DNA of 31,527 nt from an uncultured Collinsella sp. (GCA_900756725.1 CAAELJ010000083.1:1-31527); one strand, 5' to 3'. Shown: positions 7,789 through 16,127, counted from the stretch's first letter. Numbers and translations: made by a program. The notes: generated by a model from the letters alone, not told the origin.

Positions 7789-10017
7789 CTAAGCCTGGGG
7801 CACCTGACCAGTAGCCAAGATCTGCTCGAGTGTGTCCTCATCCAACACGGGCACACCCAGCTGTTCGGCCTTGGTGAGCTTGGAGCCCGCTTTGGGGCCG
7901 GCGACCAGATAGCTCGTCTTCTTTGAAACACTGCCCGAAACCTTGGCGCCGAGCACCTTGAGCGCCGCACCCGCCTCGTCGCGTGTGCGGTTGACGAGCG
8001 TGCCGGTCAGCACAAACGTCAGGCCCGCAAGCGGCTGGGCGTCGGCGAGATCGCCTGCCACGCCAGCGTCGGCTGCGGCTTGTGCATGCGCGGCGCCCAA
8101 GTCGACCTCGAGCGACAGGCCCGCCTGGCGCAGGCGCTCCAGCACGGCAAGGTTTTCGGGCACGGCCAGGAACTGCTTGACGCTCGCCGCAATCTTGGGA
8201 CCGATGCCCTCACACTCGGCGATGTCCTCTTCGCTCGCCAAGATGAGCTTGTCAATCGACAGAAATCGCTCGGCGATGACTTCGCCCACGCTCTTGCCCA
8301 CGTGGCGGATGCCCAGGGCAAACAGCACGCGACCGAGCGGCTGGCTCTTGGACTTGTTAAGCTCGGCGATGATTTTCTCGGCCGTCTTGAGGCCCACCGG
8401 GATGGGGTCGCCCTTCTTGACGCCCTTTTTGCTGTTGGAGCTGGCATAGGTGCGGCCCGTGTCCAGTCCGGCGATGTCGTCCACCGTGAGCTGGTAGAAG
8501 TCCGCGACATCATGGATCAGGCCGGCGGCGATCATCTTGTCGACGATCTCGTCACCCAGGCCGTCGACGTCCATGCAGCCACGGCTCACCCAGTGGAGCA
8601 GGCGCTCCTTGAGCTGCGCGGGGCAGTCGATGGACACGCAGCGGTAGGCAACCTCACCGTCCTCGTGGACCACGGGGCTACCGCACACGGGGCAAACCTC
8701 GGGCATGTGCCAGTCGACCGAATCGGCCGGGCGTTTGTCGAGCACCGGGCCTACGACCTCGGGAATCACGTCGCCCGCCTTGTGCACGATGATGGTGTCG
8801 CCCTCGCGCACGTTTTTGCGGCGGATCTCGTCGATGTTGTGCAGCGTGGCGCGCGCGATGGTAGAGCCGGCGACCGTCACCGGGTCGAACTCGGCGACCG
8901 GCGTGAGCACACCAGTGCGGCCCACCTGGATGCGAATCTCGCGCAGGACGGTCTGCTTTTCCTCGGGCGGGAACTTAAAGGCGATGGCCCAGCGCGGTGC
9001 GCGAGCGGTAAAGCCCAGGTCGAGCTGCTGCTGGAAGCTGTCGACCTTTACGACCACGCCGTCGATGTCGTAGTCCAAGTCGCCGCGATGCTCGAGGGCC
9101 TGGGCACAGAACTCATGGACCTCGGCCGGCGTGGCGCAGCGGGCCACGTTGGGGTTGACGCTAAAACCGGCGCTGCGCAGCCAGTCGAGGAACTCACGCT
9201 GGCTGTGGACGTGCAACGGATCGGTATCGGCAATGGCGTAGATAAAGGTGGCCAGGTCGCGGCGCGCCGTGACCTTGGGATCCTTCTGGCGCAACGATCC
9301 GGCGGCGGCGTTGCGCGGGTTGGCGAAGGGGTCGCGGCCCTCGGCATCGGCCTCTTCATTTAGACGAACAAAGCTGCCTTTGGGCATATAGACCTCGCCG
9401 CGTACTTCGATGGTACGCTCGCGGTCGGCACCCATGTGGGCGAGCGCCGGCTCGGACAGGTGCATGGGCACATCCTTGATGGTGCGCACGTTGAGCGACA
9501 CGTCCTCGCCCGTTGTGCCGTCACCGCGCGTGGCGGCGCGCACAAAGGTGCCGTTTTGGTAGGTAAGCGCGACGCCCAAGCCGTCAATCTTTAGCTCGCA
9601 GGTATAGGTAACGCTGCCGGCACCGAGCGCATCCTCAGTGCGCTGGAGCCACGCGTCGAGCTCGTCCAGGTCCATGGCATCGTCCATGGAATACATGCGC
9701 GCCATATGCGTGACCGGCGTAAACTGCTCGCTCACGTAGCCGCCCACGCGCTGGGTATAGCTGTCGGGCGTCACCAGGTCAGGATAGGCCGCCTCGATCT
9801 CCTGCAGCTCAACGAGCATTTTGTCAAAGGCGGCGTCCGTGATCTCGGGCGCATCAAGCATGTAGTAACGGTAGGCGTGGTAATCGAGCTCGTGGCGCAG
9901 CTCGGCCGCGCGCGCTGCCGCCTGGGCACGAGCATCGGTCAGTGCGGCGGCATCCGCGCTCGCGGGCGTCTCGGCATCGATGTCCACACCGTCACCAAAC
10001 AGGCTCGATTGCTCCAT
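7789..10017 (-). CDS. ligA: NAD+-dependent DNA ligase LigA
   Basis: Seals nicks in duplex DNA during replication and repair using NAD+. The 742-residue protein shows the full bacterial layout: N-terminal Ia domain (ELRHELDYHAYRYYMLDAPEI, about 39-59), adenylation domain with the nucleophile K143 in ELKIDGLG, an OB fold (VGRTGVLTPVAEFDPV), a four-cysteine zinc finger (CPVCGSP...CVSIDCPAQL), helix-hairpin-helix repeats (GLGDEIVDKM, ECEGIGPKIA) and a C-terminal BRCT domain (LTFVLTGTL...VSKKTSYLVAGPKAGSKLTKA). It is about 70 residues longer than the E. coli enzyme, from an acidic N-terminal lead and insertions, including a Ser/Lys-rich stretch near ASSNSKKGVKKGD. AAGGAG lies 8 bases before the ATG. 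It is a single gene with a terminator hairpin on each side. Confidence 0.97.
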   Translation of the reverse strand: MEQSSLFGDGVDIDAETPASADAAALTDARAQAAARAAELRHELDYHAYRYYMLDAPEITDAAFDKMLVELQEIEAAYPDLVTPDSYTQRVGGYVSEQFTPVTHMARMYSMDDAMDLDELDAWLQRTEDALGAGSVTYTCELKIDGLGVALTYQNGTFVRAATRGDGTTGEDVSLNVRTIKDVPMHLSEPALAHMGADRERTIEVRGEVYMPKGSFVRLNEEADAEGRDPFANPRNAAAGSLRQKDPKVTARRDLATFIYAIADTDPLHVHSQREFLDWLRSAGFSVNPNVARCATPAEVHEFCAQALEHRGDLDYDIDGVVVKVDSFQQQLDLGFTARAPRWAIAFKFPPEEKQTVLREIRIQVGRTGVLTPVAEFDPVTVAGSTIARATLHNIDEIRRKNVREGDTIIVHKAGDVIPEVVGPVLDKRPADSVDWHMPEVCPVCGSPVVHEDGEVAYRCVSIDCPAQLKERLLHWVSRGCMDVDGLGDEIVDKMIAAGLIHDVADFYQLTVDDIAGLDTGRTYASSNSKKGVKKGDPIPVGLKTAEKIIAELNKSKSQPLGRVLFALGIRHVGKSVGEVIAERFLSIDKLILASEEDIAECEGIGPKIAASVKQFLAVPENLAVLERLRQAGLSLEVDLGAAHAQAAADAGVAGDLADAQPLAGLTFVLTGTLVNRTRDEAGAALKVLGAKVSGSVSKKTSYLVAGPKAGSKLTKAEQLGVPVLDEDTLEQILATGQVPQA

Positions 10018-10165
10018 AGCGGTACTCCTTCGCTCGATTTCAAACGGACACTAGAGTACCACCGGTCGCAACGGGGCCGAATAGCGGTCTCAAACCGCAC
10101 CGAATCGGCAGCCGCCAGACTGGGGTGGGTCGCGCGATTAAACCATGCTCTTATCAGCTCTAAAT

Positions 10166-10194
10166 GATCCGTTTTCCTCCGTCCCCAACGGATC
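10166..10194. repeat. Small inverted repeat in the htrA-ligA gap
   Basis: GATCCGTT (10166-10173) / AACGGATC (10187-10194), an 8-bp perfect stem with a 13-base loop, directly beyond the htrA terminator. It may be part of the ligA leader or a second terminator. The remainder of the 247-bp gap 10018-10264 shows no gene. Confidence 0.4.
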
Positions 10195-10200
10195 AATAAG

Positions 10201-10234
10201 AAAAAAGGGCTGTCCCACGTTGATGGGACAGCCC
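10201..10234 (-). terminator. Rho-independent terminator of the htrA-like gene
   Basis: On the minus strand GGGCTGTCCCA, loop TCAACG, TGGGACAGCCC (10234-10207) is followed at once by TTTTTT (10206-10201). The 11-bp perfect stem and U-run make a classic intrinsic terminator 30 bases past the htrA-like stop. Confidence 0.9.
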
Positions 10235-10264
10235 CCCTGGCCTCGATATGTGCGAAACGGCTCG

Positions 10265-11725
10265 TTAGTAGCCCTGGCCGTGGCCTTGCCCCTGGCCTTG
10301 CTGGCCGAGCAGCTCCTCCAGGTACTGGCGCAGCTGCTCGTCGGTAATACCGCCGTTGCCGGTGTCGGTCGAGCTGTCGTCCTGCTGCTGGTTCTGCAGC
10401 TCCTCGTCGGAGCCCAGTTCAACCGTGACCTTCTTCTCTTCCTTGCCGCGCATGAGCGTGATCTCGACCTTCTCGCCCACCTCGTGGCTGCGCAGTGCGA
10501 TGATCAGGCCATCGGCGCTCGTGATCTCGTCGTCGCCCAGCTTGGTGATGACATCGCCCTCCTGAATGCCGGCCTTGGCAGCAGGACCATCCTCAACGAC
10601 GCTCGCCACATACGCGCCGCTATCGGTGCTCAGCTTGTTGGTGCGGGCGTTGAGCGCGTTGACGCTCGAAAGCGTAGCGCCCATGTACGGATGCACCGGC
10701 GTCTTGCCGTCGATAATCTGGTCGGCAATGTTCTTGGCATAGTTGACCGGAATGGCAAAGCCCACGCCCGAGCTGGAGCCCGAGTAGCTCTCGATGAGCG
10801 AGTTGATACCCACAAGCTCGCCGTTATCGTTAACGAGCGCGCCGCCGGAGTTGCCCGGGTTGATGGCGGCATCGGTCTGGATCATGTTGGCATAGATGGT
10901 GTTACCGTTGGCAGAGCTCATGGCCGTGGAGCGATAGAGCGCCGAGACGATACCCGTGGAGACAGACTGCTCGTTGCCGAACGGCGAGCCAATCGCCATG
11001 ACCCACTCGCCCACGTTGAGCTTGGAGGAATCACCGATCTCAATCGGCGTGAGCTTGGAGGCGTCTGCGTCCTTGAGCTTGATGACGGCCAGGTCGCTCG
11101 AAGCGTCGTTGCCCACGAACTCGGCCTCGTAGGTGGTGCCGTCATCCATGGTCACCACGTACTGGTCATAGCCATCGACCACGTGGTTGTTAGTGAGGAT
11201 GTGGCCCTCGGTATCGAGCACCACGCCCGAGCCGACGCTGCCCGAGCTGTCCGACTCGTCGGCAGACTGCGAAAGCGAGCCATTCTGGCTGCCGCTCGAA
11301 GTGGCGGTAATGGAAACCACGGAGGGCAACGCCTTGGCAGAAACGGCCTCGGCCAGCGTGGTGTCCTCGGAATCAATCGTAATCTTTTGCGTCGATGAAC
11401 CCGAAGCACCCGCCGTCACGGCATTCTTTCCGCCGCCAATGTTGAGCGTGCCACTCATAATGAGCGCAATGACCAGCAGGGCGCCGCAGGCACAGCCGGC
11501 GAGTGCCGTAATAAAGATCGGCAGCTTTTTGGTCTTAGTCTTGACCACTGTGTGCTTGTTTACAACCTGCTGGCTGCCCAGCGGCTTTCCGGTCTGCGTG
11601 TCGTAGGCCTGCACGTAGGGAATGTTGCTGTCGGCAGGCGTCGACTCTACCTGCACACGCGGCTGCTGTTGGGTCTCGCCGGCGTTGCCCGCATCCTGGG
11701 GACGCTGGGAATCGTTCTCGCTCAT
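10265..11725 (-). CDS. htrA: HtrA/DegP-like membrane-anchored serine protease with PDZ domain
   Basis: Probable envelope quality-control protease. The 486-residue product has a Gln/Pro-rich cytoplasmic N-terminus (1-66), one membrane anchor (about 69-91, IFITALAGCACGALLVIALI), a Ser/Gly-rich linker, then a trypsin-like domain with H181 (TNNHVVDG), D211 (SSDLAVIKL) and S293 (NPGNSGGAL), so the triad is complete. A PDZ domain follows (about 370-460, DGPAAKAGIQEGDVITKLGDDEI). The tail is a Gln-rich run ending in GQGQGHGQGY, outside any domain. The start at 11725 has AAAGGA upstream; an earlier in-frame ATG (11764) would fall in the leader hairpin. It is monocistronic: hairpin upstream, strong terminator downstream. 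Topology puts the protease domain outside the membrane. Confidence 0.93.
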   Translation of the reverse strand: MSENDSQRPQDAGNAGETQQQPRVQVESTPADSNIPYVQAYDTQTGKPLGSQQVVNKHTVVKTKTKKLPIFITALAGCACGALLVIALIMSGTLNIGGGKNAVTAGASGSSTQKITIDSEDTTLAEAVSAKALPSVVSITATSSGSQNGSLSQSADESDSSGSVGSGVVLDTEGHILTNNHVVDGYDQYVVTMDDGTTYEAEFVGNDASSDLAVIKLKDADASKLTPIEIGDSSKLNVGEWVMAIGSPFGNEQSVSTGIVSALYRSTAMSSANGNTIYANMIQTDAAINPGNSGGALVNDNGELVGINSLIESYSGSSSGVGFAIPVNYAKNIADQIIDGKTPVHPYMGATLSSVNALNARTNKLSTDSGAYVASVVEDGPAAKAGIQEGDVITKLGDDEITSADGLIIALRSHEVGEKVEITLMRGKEEKKVTVELGSDEELQNQQQDDSSTDTGNGGITDEQLRQYLEELLGQQGQGQGHGQGY

Positions 11726-11754
11726 AGCTGCAATCCTTTCGTCAAATAACCAAA

Positions 11755-11778
11755 GGCCCGCCAAACACGTGGCGGGCC
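11755..11778 (-). promoter_or_regulatory. Leader hairpin just upstream of the htrA-like gene
   Basis: GGCCCGCC (11755-11762) / GGCGGGCC (11771-11778), a perfect 8-bp GC stem, lies 29 bases before the start codon. A transcript of the htrA-like gene would contain it unless the promoter is squeezed into the last 29 bases. On the minus strand it is followed by TTTGGTTATTTG, so it may terminate upstream transcription or attenuate htrA. Confidence 0.5.
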
Positions 11779-11896
11779 ATCATTGTTCACGTTGAGTTGT
11801 ACCCCAATATGCAGGTGCTCGTGTATGAGAACGCAATCTTTTAGGAATGCTTAAGTTCTGTTGCAGGCCCGAAAGGAACCCGTACCTACGTCAAAA

Positions 11897-11929
11897 CCAC
11901 CACAAAGGTGCCTGTCCCCTTTATGGTGG
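11897..11929. repeat. Hairpin repeat, family 2, copy 2
   Basis: CCACCACAAAGG (11897-11908) pairs with CCTTTATGGTGG (11918-11929) with one mismatch; the same sequence as the repeat at 768-799. It lies 4 bases past the stop of the response-regulator gene and could end that transcript. Confidence 0.7.
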
Positions 11930-11933
11930 AAAT

Positions 11934-12596
11934 CTAGTCCTTAAACAGATAGCCCACGCCGCGGACGGTGGTGATGTGCGCCGCGATCTGCGGGCCCACC
12001 TTGGAGCGGATGCGTCGAATGTGCACGTCGACGGTGCGCGTGCCGCCGCAGTACTCAAAGCCCCACACGCGGTGCAGCAGCACCTCGCGGCTGTAGGCGC
12101 GGTTGGGGTGCGTGGCCAAAAAGCTCAGCAGCGAGTACTCCATCAGCGTCAGGTCAATGGGCTCGCTATCGAGTGTCACCTGGTAGGTGGCCAGGTTGAT
12201 CTCAAGGTTATCGATGTTGAGCACATCATCGGAGGCGACGGGCTCCTCCTCGCCCATCAGACGCTGTGCACGAGCCTTGAGCTCGTTGGGCGTCGCCGTG
12301 GGACATACAAAGTCGGCATGCGCATGATTCGGCAGGCGCAGGGTGCCGAGCGCCTCGTCGTCGACGATCACCAGCATGGGAACACCGCCGCGATCGTCGA
12401 GCCACTTGGCAATCTGATCGATGCGGTCGCTGCGGATGCCATCGGAATCGAGGATCAGCAGGTCAAAGTCGTGCGCCGCAGTTGGCGAATCGGGGGTGGC
12501 CAGACTCACCTCGACACCCAGGGTGGTCGTCAAGCTGCGGGCAAACTCGTGGAAGCGCGTCGTGCGCGCCATGAACAGGGCACTCTTTTCGGACAT
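11934..12596 (-). CDS. OmpR/PhoB-family response regulator with atypical receiver (GlnR-like candidate)
   Basis: A 220-residue DNA-binding regulator. The C-terminal winged helix (about 128-218) is typical of OmpR/PhoB: LTLMEYSLLSFLATHPNRAYSR, then TRTVDVHIRRIRSKVG (recognition helix) and ITTVRGVGYLF. The N-terminal half has receiver-like strands, but the acidic pair after strand 1 is absent (SALFMARTT) and the Lys-Pro of strand 5 is replaced by CPTATP (98-103); only D50 in LILDSDG sits near a phosphorylation site. This recalls actinobacterial GlnR, which works without canonical phosphorylation. The start at 12596 has TTGGAGG upstream and removes a 28-residue lead that overlaps the upstream gene. 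It lies 50 bases after the GS-like gene on the same strand, so co-transcription is likely. No histidine kinase is adjacent. Confidence 0.82.
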   Translation of the reverse strand: MSEKSALFMARTTRFHEFARSLTTTLGVEVSLATPDSPTAAHDFDLLILDSDGIRSDRIDQIAKWLDDRGGVPMLVIVDDEALGTLRLPNHAHADFVCPTATPNELKARAQRLMGEEEPVASDDVLNIDNLEINLATYQVTLDSEPIDLTLMEYSLLSFLATHPNRAYSREVLLHRVWGFEYCGGTRTVDVHIRRIRSKVGPQIAAHITTVRGVGYLFKD

Positions 12597-12646
12597 ATCG
12601 GCCTCCAAAGAAATGAGCTCAATCGTACTGGGACAAGCCAGCGCGA

Positions 12647-13984
12647 TTAGGAGTTCGCCAGGTAGTGCTTGATCTCCCATTCGGTGATCGTGGACTCAAA
12701 CTTATGCCACTCGTCGCGCTTCTTTTTGAGGAAGAAGCTATGGATGTGCTCGCCGAGGGCATCCTTCATAAACTGCGAGTCCTCAAAGACGTCGAGTGCC
12801 TCTTTAAGCGAGCGCGGCAGCGGCGTATAACCGGCCTCGAGCATCTGGCGGTCGTTGAGCTTGAGCGTCTCGGCCGTGGCCTCGGGCGGGAGCTCCAGCT
12901 TGCGCTCGATGCCGTCGAGACCAGCAGCCAGCGTGACGGCGTTGACCAGATACGGGTTGGCCATGGGATCGGGGCTACGAAGCTCAATGCGCGTGGACAG
13001 CTGCTTGCCGGGCTTGTAGACCGGGATGCGAACCATGCTTGCGCGGTTGCGCAGGCCCCACGTGGCGTACTGCGGCACGGAGTCGCCGCCCGTGGTGATG
13101 CGCTTGTACGAGTTGACCGTGGGATTGGTGATGGCGCTGATCTCGCGCGCGTGCGCCAAGATACCGGCCATGTAGTGCTTGGCGACGTCGGAGAGATGGT
13201 ACCTCTCGTCGGCCTCGCCCCAAAAGACGTTGTTGCCGTCGTGGTCGAACAGCGACTGATGCAAAAACATGGCGCTGCCGTCCTCGCCCGCCAGCGGCTT
13301 GGGCATAAAGGAGGCGTGACAACCGCTCTCGTAGGCCTGCTGTTTAATGATGAGCTTGGCCGTGGTAATGGCGTCGGACATGCTCAGGGCCTCGGCGTGG
13401 CGCAGGCTCATGCCGTGCTGCGAGCGACCGGCGGCGTGGAAGGTGTACTCCACGGGCACGGACATCTTCTCGAGCGTAAGGACCGTGTTGCGGCGCAGGT
13501 CGCGCGCGGCGTCGCTCACCGAAAGATCGAAGTAGCCCACGTTGTCGAGCGGCTCGGGCGTGCGCTCGTCGGGGAAATAGTAGTACTCCAGCTCGGCACC
13601 AACGTTGAGCAGGTAGCCGGCCTTCTCGGCCTTATGGAACATGCGGCGCAGCGCAGCGCGCGGGTCGCCGGCGAAGGGCTCGCGATCGGGAGTGCACACG
13701 TCGCAGAACACACGGGCGACGCCGTTGTGGCTCGGACGCCACGGCAAAATCTGGAAGGTCGAGGCATCAGGGAACGCCAGCATGTCGGCTTCCTCGGGCG
13801 TGGCAAAACCCTCGATGGCCGAGCCGTCAAAGCCAATGCCCTCCTCAAATGCGACCTCGAGGTCCTCGGGGCTAATGGCGAAGTTTTTGAGGCGGCCGAG
13901 AATGTCGACAAACCACAGACGCACAAAGCGGATGTCACGCTGCTCTACGGAGCGGAGTACGTAATCGATGTTCTGCTGGTTCAT
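12647..13984 (-). CDS. glnA: Glutamine synthetase type I-fold protein with altered metal ligands
   Basis: A 445-residue, full-length match to GSI enzymes, which make glutamine from glutamate, ammonia and ATP. Recognisable blocks are FDGSAIEGF (52-60), GAELEYYYF (E131, E133), CHASFMPKPLAGEDGSAM, ITNPTVNSYKR (285-295) and STRIELRSPDPMANPYL (E334). However, the block normally reading HHE-x6-HE is FHAAGRSQHG: the two metal-binding glutamates become A184 and G191. The usual GMH histidine becomes F240 (GSAMFLH), and the flap glutamate region reads GGDSVP. Three of six metal ligands are thus changed, so classic synthetase activity is doubtful. Family annotation as glutamine synthetase is safe at fold level only. 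GGGGAG precedes the ATG. It is followed by an atypical response regulator. Confidence 0.85.
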   Translation of the reverse strand: MNQQNIDYVLRSVEQRDIRFVRLWFVDILGRLKNFAISPEDLEVAFEEGIGFDGSAIEGFATPEEADMLAFPDASTFQILPWRPSHNGVARVFCDVCTPDREPFAGDPRAALRRMFHKAEKAGYLLNVGAELEYYYFPDERTPEPLDNVGYFDLSVSDAARDLRRNTVLTLEKMSVPVEYTFHAAGRSQHGMSLRHAEALSMSDAITTAKLIIKQQAYESGCHASFMPKPLAGEDGSAMFLHQSLFDHDGNNVFWGEADERYHLSDVAKHYMAGILAHAREISAITNPTVNSYKRITTGGDSVPQYATWGLRNRASMVRIPVYKPGKQLSTRIELRSPDPMANPYLVNAVTLAAGLDGIERKLELPPEATAETLKLNDRQMLEAGYTPLPRSLKEALDVFEDSQFMKDALGEHIHSFFLKKKRDEWHKFESTITEWEIKHYLANS

Positions 13985-14118
13985 GTCGCTCCCCTTTCTT
14001 TCGGGCGGGTTTCGACTGGTCTATACCGCAGATACTATCGCAGAAAAATGTTTCCGCAGGGTTAAAGCGTATCAAGCGCTCAAAAAACGTGCGCGAGCAG
14101 GCGGTCACGAACGAATGG

Positions 14119-14490
14119 CTAGCGTTCAGATTCGGAAACAATTTGCCTACACGCTCGTTCCAGCGCTGGGAACTCCATCGTCACCGCATCCCAAACAACC
14201 GATCGGTCGACATTGCCGTAATCATGCGCGAGGTAATTTCTCATGCCGATAATTCCACGCCACTCAATTTCGGGATGAAGCCGCTGCGAGCGTTCCGACA
14301 ACTTGCCCGCTTCTTCCGTCACCCTAAGCGCACACATCAAAAGGGAGTCCGCCAACGCCCTCGTCCGCACGTCATTCGCATGCAGAAACTGGTCCTCGGT
14401 GATATCAAAAGCCTTGATGCGCTCGTTCGTTTCAGAGATGGCGTCCAAGACCTCTTGGGCGCGGAGGCCGTCTGACTTACGCGCGATCAT
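14119..14490 (-). CDS. hepT: HepT-like ribonuclease toxin (HEPN/DUF86)
   Basis: A 123-residue all-helical HEPN protein, the toxin of a HepT/MntA pair. The catalytic R-x4-H motif is RNYLAH (R84, H89) inside RNYLAHDYG, giving the longer R-x4-H-x-Y form (Y91). In characterised pairs that tyrosine is the residue the antitoxin modifies with AMP. Upstream helices (EVLDAISETNERIKAF, LMCALRVTEEAGKLS) fit the four-helix bundle. The start overlaps the end of the antitoxin gene by 14 bases, so translation is probably coupled, with the antitoxin made first. The frame is intact and uninterrupted. The 134 bp between its stop and the GS-like start hold no gene; the GS-like promoter is probably there. Confidence 0.9.
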   Translation of the reverse strand: MIARKSDGLRAQEVLDAISETNERIKAFDITEDQFLHANDVRTRALADSLLMCALRVTEEAGKLSERSQRLHPEIEWRGIIGMRNYLAHDYGNVDRSVVWDAVTMEFPALERACRQIVSESER

Positions 14491-14971
14491 AAAGGATCAC
14501 TCCTTCGCGCTCGATTACCGCGGCAAGATCGGCATCAAGATGGTCGCTCGAGACAAGATCAACCTGCCTCCCAGTTTCTTTGCGCACCGCCTCACCAAAC
14601 GCCGACAACGCGAAAAGACCAAAGCCCTGCTCGCGATCAACTTCGAGACGTAAGTCGATATCGCTATCGGCACGCGCTTCGCCACGGGCATACGAACCAA
14701 AAAGAATCACGGTTTTGATGGCGGGAATCGAGCTGGCTGCCTCGCGGACGGCGGACTCAATCTGGGCAGTATCCAAAATGCCCGCCGCGACACTTTCGCT
14801 CGCAGAGCTTTTACCGAGTGAAGGAACAAACGGCAGTGAGCGCTCGCGCAGCATCTGTCTCATAAACATATTGACCGCAACAGACGAAGTCATGCCAAGT
14901 TCTTCGCACAGCTCGGCAAATGAATCTTTAATTGACGAGTCCACTCGCACACTCAGCACAGACGCAGCCAT
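14477..14971 (-). CDS. mntA: MntA-like nucleotidyltransferase antitoxin fused to a RelB/DinJ-type domain
   Basis: A 164-residue antitoxin partner of HepT. Residues about 85-164 form a minimal nucleotidyltransferase: FGSYARGEARADSDIDL gives GSxARG (92-97) and the catalytic acids D104 and D106, with a third acid D138 in QVDLVSS. Known MntA proteins silence HepT by adding AMP to its tyrosine. Residues 1-50 are different from the usual stand-alone MntA: SVLSVRVDSSIKDSFAELCEELGMTSSVAVNMFMRQML matches the ribbon-helix-helix DNA-binding start of RelB/DinJ antitoxins, including the LGM(S/T)xSxAVNMFxRQ pattern and SLPF ending. So one protein seems to join promoter binding and toxin modification. AGGAGGT precedes the ATG. 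Confidence 0.88.
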   Translation of the reverse strand: MAASVLSVRVDSSIKDSFAELCEELGMTSSVAVNMFMRQMLRERSLPFVPSLGKSSASESVAAGILDTAQIESAVREAASSIPAIKTVILFGSYARGEARADSDIDLRLEVDREQGFGLFALSAFGEAVRKETGRQVDLVSSDHLDADLAAVIEREGVILYDRA

Positions 14972-14986
14972 GGATACCTCCTGTAT

Positions 14987-15029
14987 GACATTGTCTATAT
15001 ATTATCACACAGACTAGCGCGAGGTCGAA
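14987..15029 (-). promoter_or_regulatory. Promoter and candidate operator of the mntA-hepT operon
   Basis: On the minus strand TTCGAC (15029-15024) and GATAAT (15006-15001) are 17 bases apart. Just downstream, covering the expected transcription start, is the palindrome GACA-A-TGTC (14995-14987), a plausible binding site for the ribbon-helix-helix domain of the antitoxin. The -35 box is inside the 3' end of the lacI-family gene. Assignments are by eye. Confidence 0.45.
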
Positions 15030-16036
15030 GCGCGGTGTTCGATGTGGCCGGGGATCTCGATGCGCTTGGGGGCGAGCTTTGCGGCATCGCCCACCGTAGT
15101 GGTAACGATGTCGATACGCTCGGACAGGCGCTCGACTACGCGCTCGGCAATGGTAAGAGTGTCCTGCGCTGCCGTGGTCACACCGCCAAAGAGCACATGG
15201 TTCCAGGGGTAATCGTCAAACGTCGCAATCTTGAGGCCAGCCGGCAACGAAGGTCCCAACTGTGCCAGCGCCTCGGTCAGGCGCAGAAAGACCAGGCCGT
15301 TGACGGCAATGAGGCCGAGCTTTTTGCCCGCATAGCCGCGGATGGTCTCGTCCAAGCGGCCAACGCCCGTGGCACCACCGTCGGCCAGGGTGACGACCTC
15401 ACCCGCAAGGCCGCGGCGCGAAAGCTCGTCGGCAAAGGCCTCGGCGCGCTCGCGACGCACGGGGCTGTCATCGCTTGCCTCGGTGAGCAGGCACAGGCGC
15501 TCGCTGCCAGCAGCGGCCAAGGCGTCTACCAGGCCGGCAACCAGCTCACGGTTGTTGGAGGTCACCAGATCGATGCCGCCGGCGGCAACATCGCGGTCGA
15601 GCAGAACGACAGGCAGGCGTCCCGCGGCCGCGGCGATCGCCTCGTCGTTGCCGCCGCAGGTGTTAACGACGAGGCCGTCCACGCCGGCATCGATAAGCCT
15701 GGTGAGCGATTCGGCCTCCTTAGCAGGATCATTGCCGCTAACGGCCGTCATGAGCGAGCAGCCGCGCGCAGCGGCGCTGGCGGAAAGGTCCTCAAGCATG
15801 GCGCTGGAGAACGGGTTGCTAATGTCGGCCATGATCACGCCGATGAGATTGGTGCGCGAGCTGCGCAAATTACGCGCGGCGGCACGCGGGCGATAGCCGG
15901 TGCGCTCGATAACCGCCGCGATGCGGGCGCGGGTTTCCTCGGTCATCTGCCCGGGGCGGTTATTGAGGTAGCGCGAGACCGTGGCCGGGCTCACGCCCGC
16001 CTCGGCGGCAATGTCCTTGATTCTCATCTGCGCCAT
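15014..16036 (-). CDS. LacI-family transcriptional regulator
   Basis: A 340-residue repressor/activator. The N-terminus has the LacI helix-turn-helix and hinge: RIKDIAAEAGVSPATVSRYLNN (about 5-26), then ARNLRSSRTNLIGVIMADISNPF, the typical link into a periplasmic-binding-protein-like sugar domain. That domain continues with GVDGLVVN, VVLLDRDV, LVTSNN and IATFDDYPW. The effector is not identifiable. The start at 16036 is favoured over 16084 because ACGGGGTG precedes it; an ATG at 16027 is also possible. It lies between the GntR gene and the toxin-antitoxin pair with no adjacent sugar catabolic genes, so its target is probably elsewhere. Confidence 0.92.
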   Translation of the reverse strand: MAQMRIKDIAAEAGVSPATVSRYLNNRPGQMTEETRARIAAVIERTGYRPRAAARNLRSSRTNLIGVIMADISNPFSSAMLEDLSASAAARGCSLMTAVSGNDPAKEAESLTRLIDAGVDGLVVNTCGGNDEAIAAAAGRLPVVLLDRDVAAGGIDLVTSNNRELVAGLVDALAAAGSERLCLLTEASDDSPVRRERAEAFADELSRRGLAGEVVTLADGGATGVGRLDETIRGYAGKKLGLIAVNGLVFLRLTEALAQLGPSLPAGLKIATFDDYPWNHVLFGGVTTAAQDTLTIAERVVERLSERIDIVTTTVGDAAKLAPKRIEIPGHIEHRASTSR

Positions 16037-16127
16037 AGCGCACCCCGTTTCCCCATTGTCGGCAACCTGAGCCATTTTAGGCATTTATACGGACTGCCTA
16101 CGCCACCAGAGCCGCAGAACGATCTTA

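Noticed and set aside
12665..14065. A 466-codon plus-strand frame opposite the GS-like gene
   Set aside because: Mirror frame of a clear protein family on the minus strand; no ribosome site or recognisable domain.
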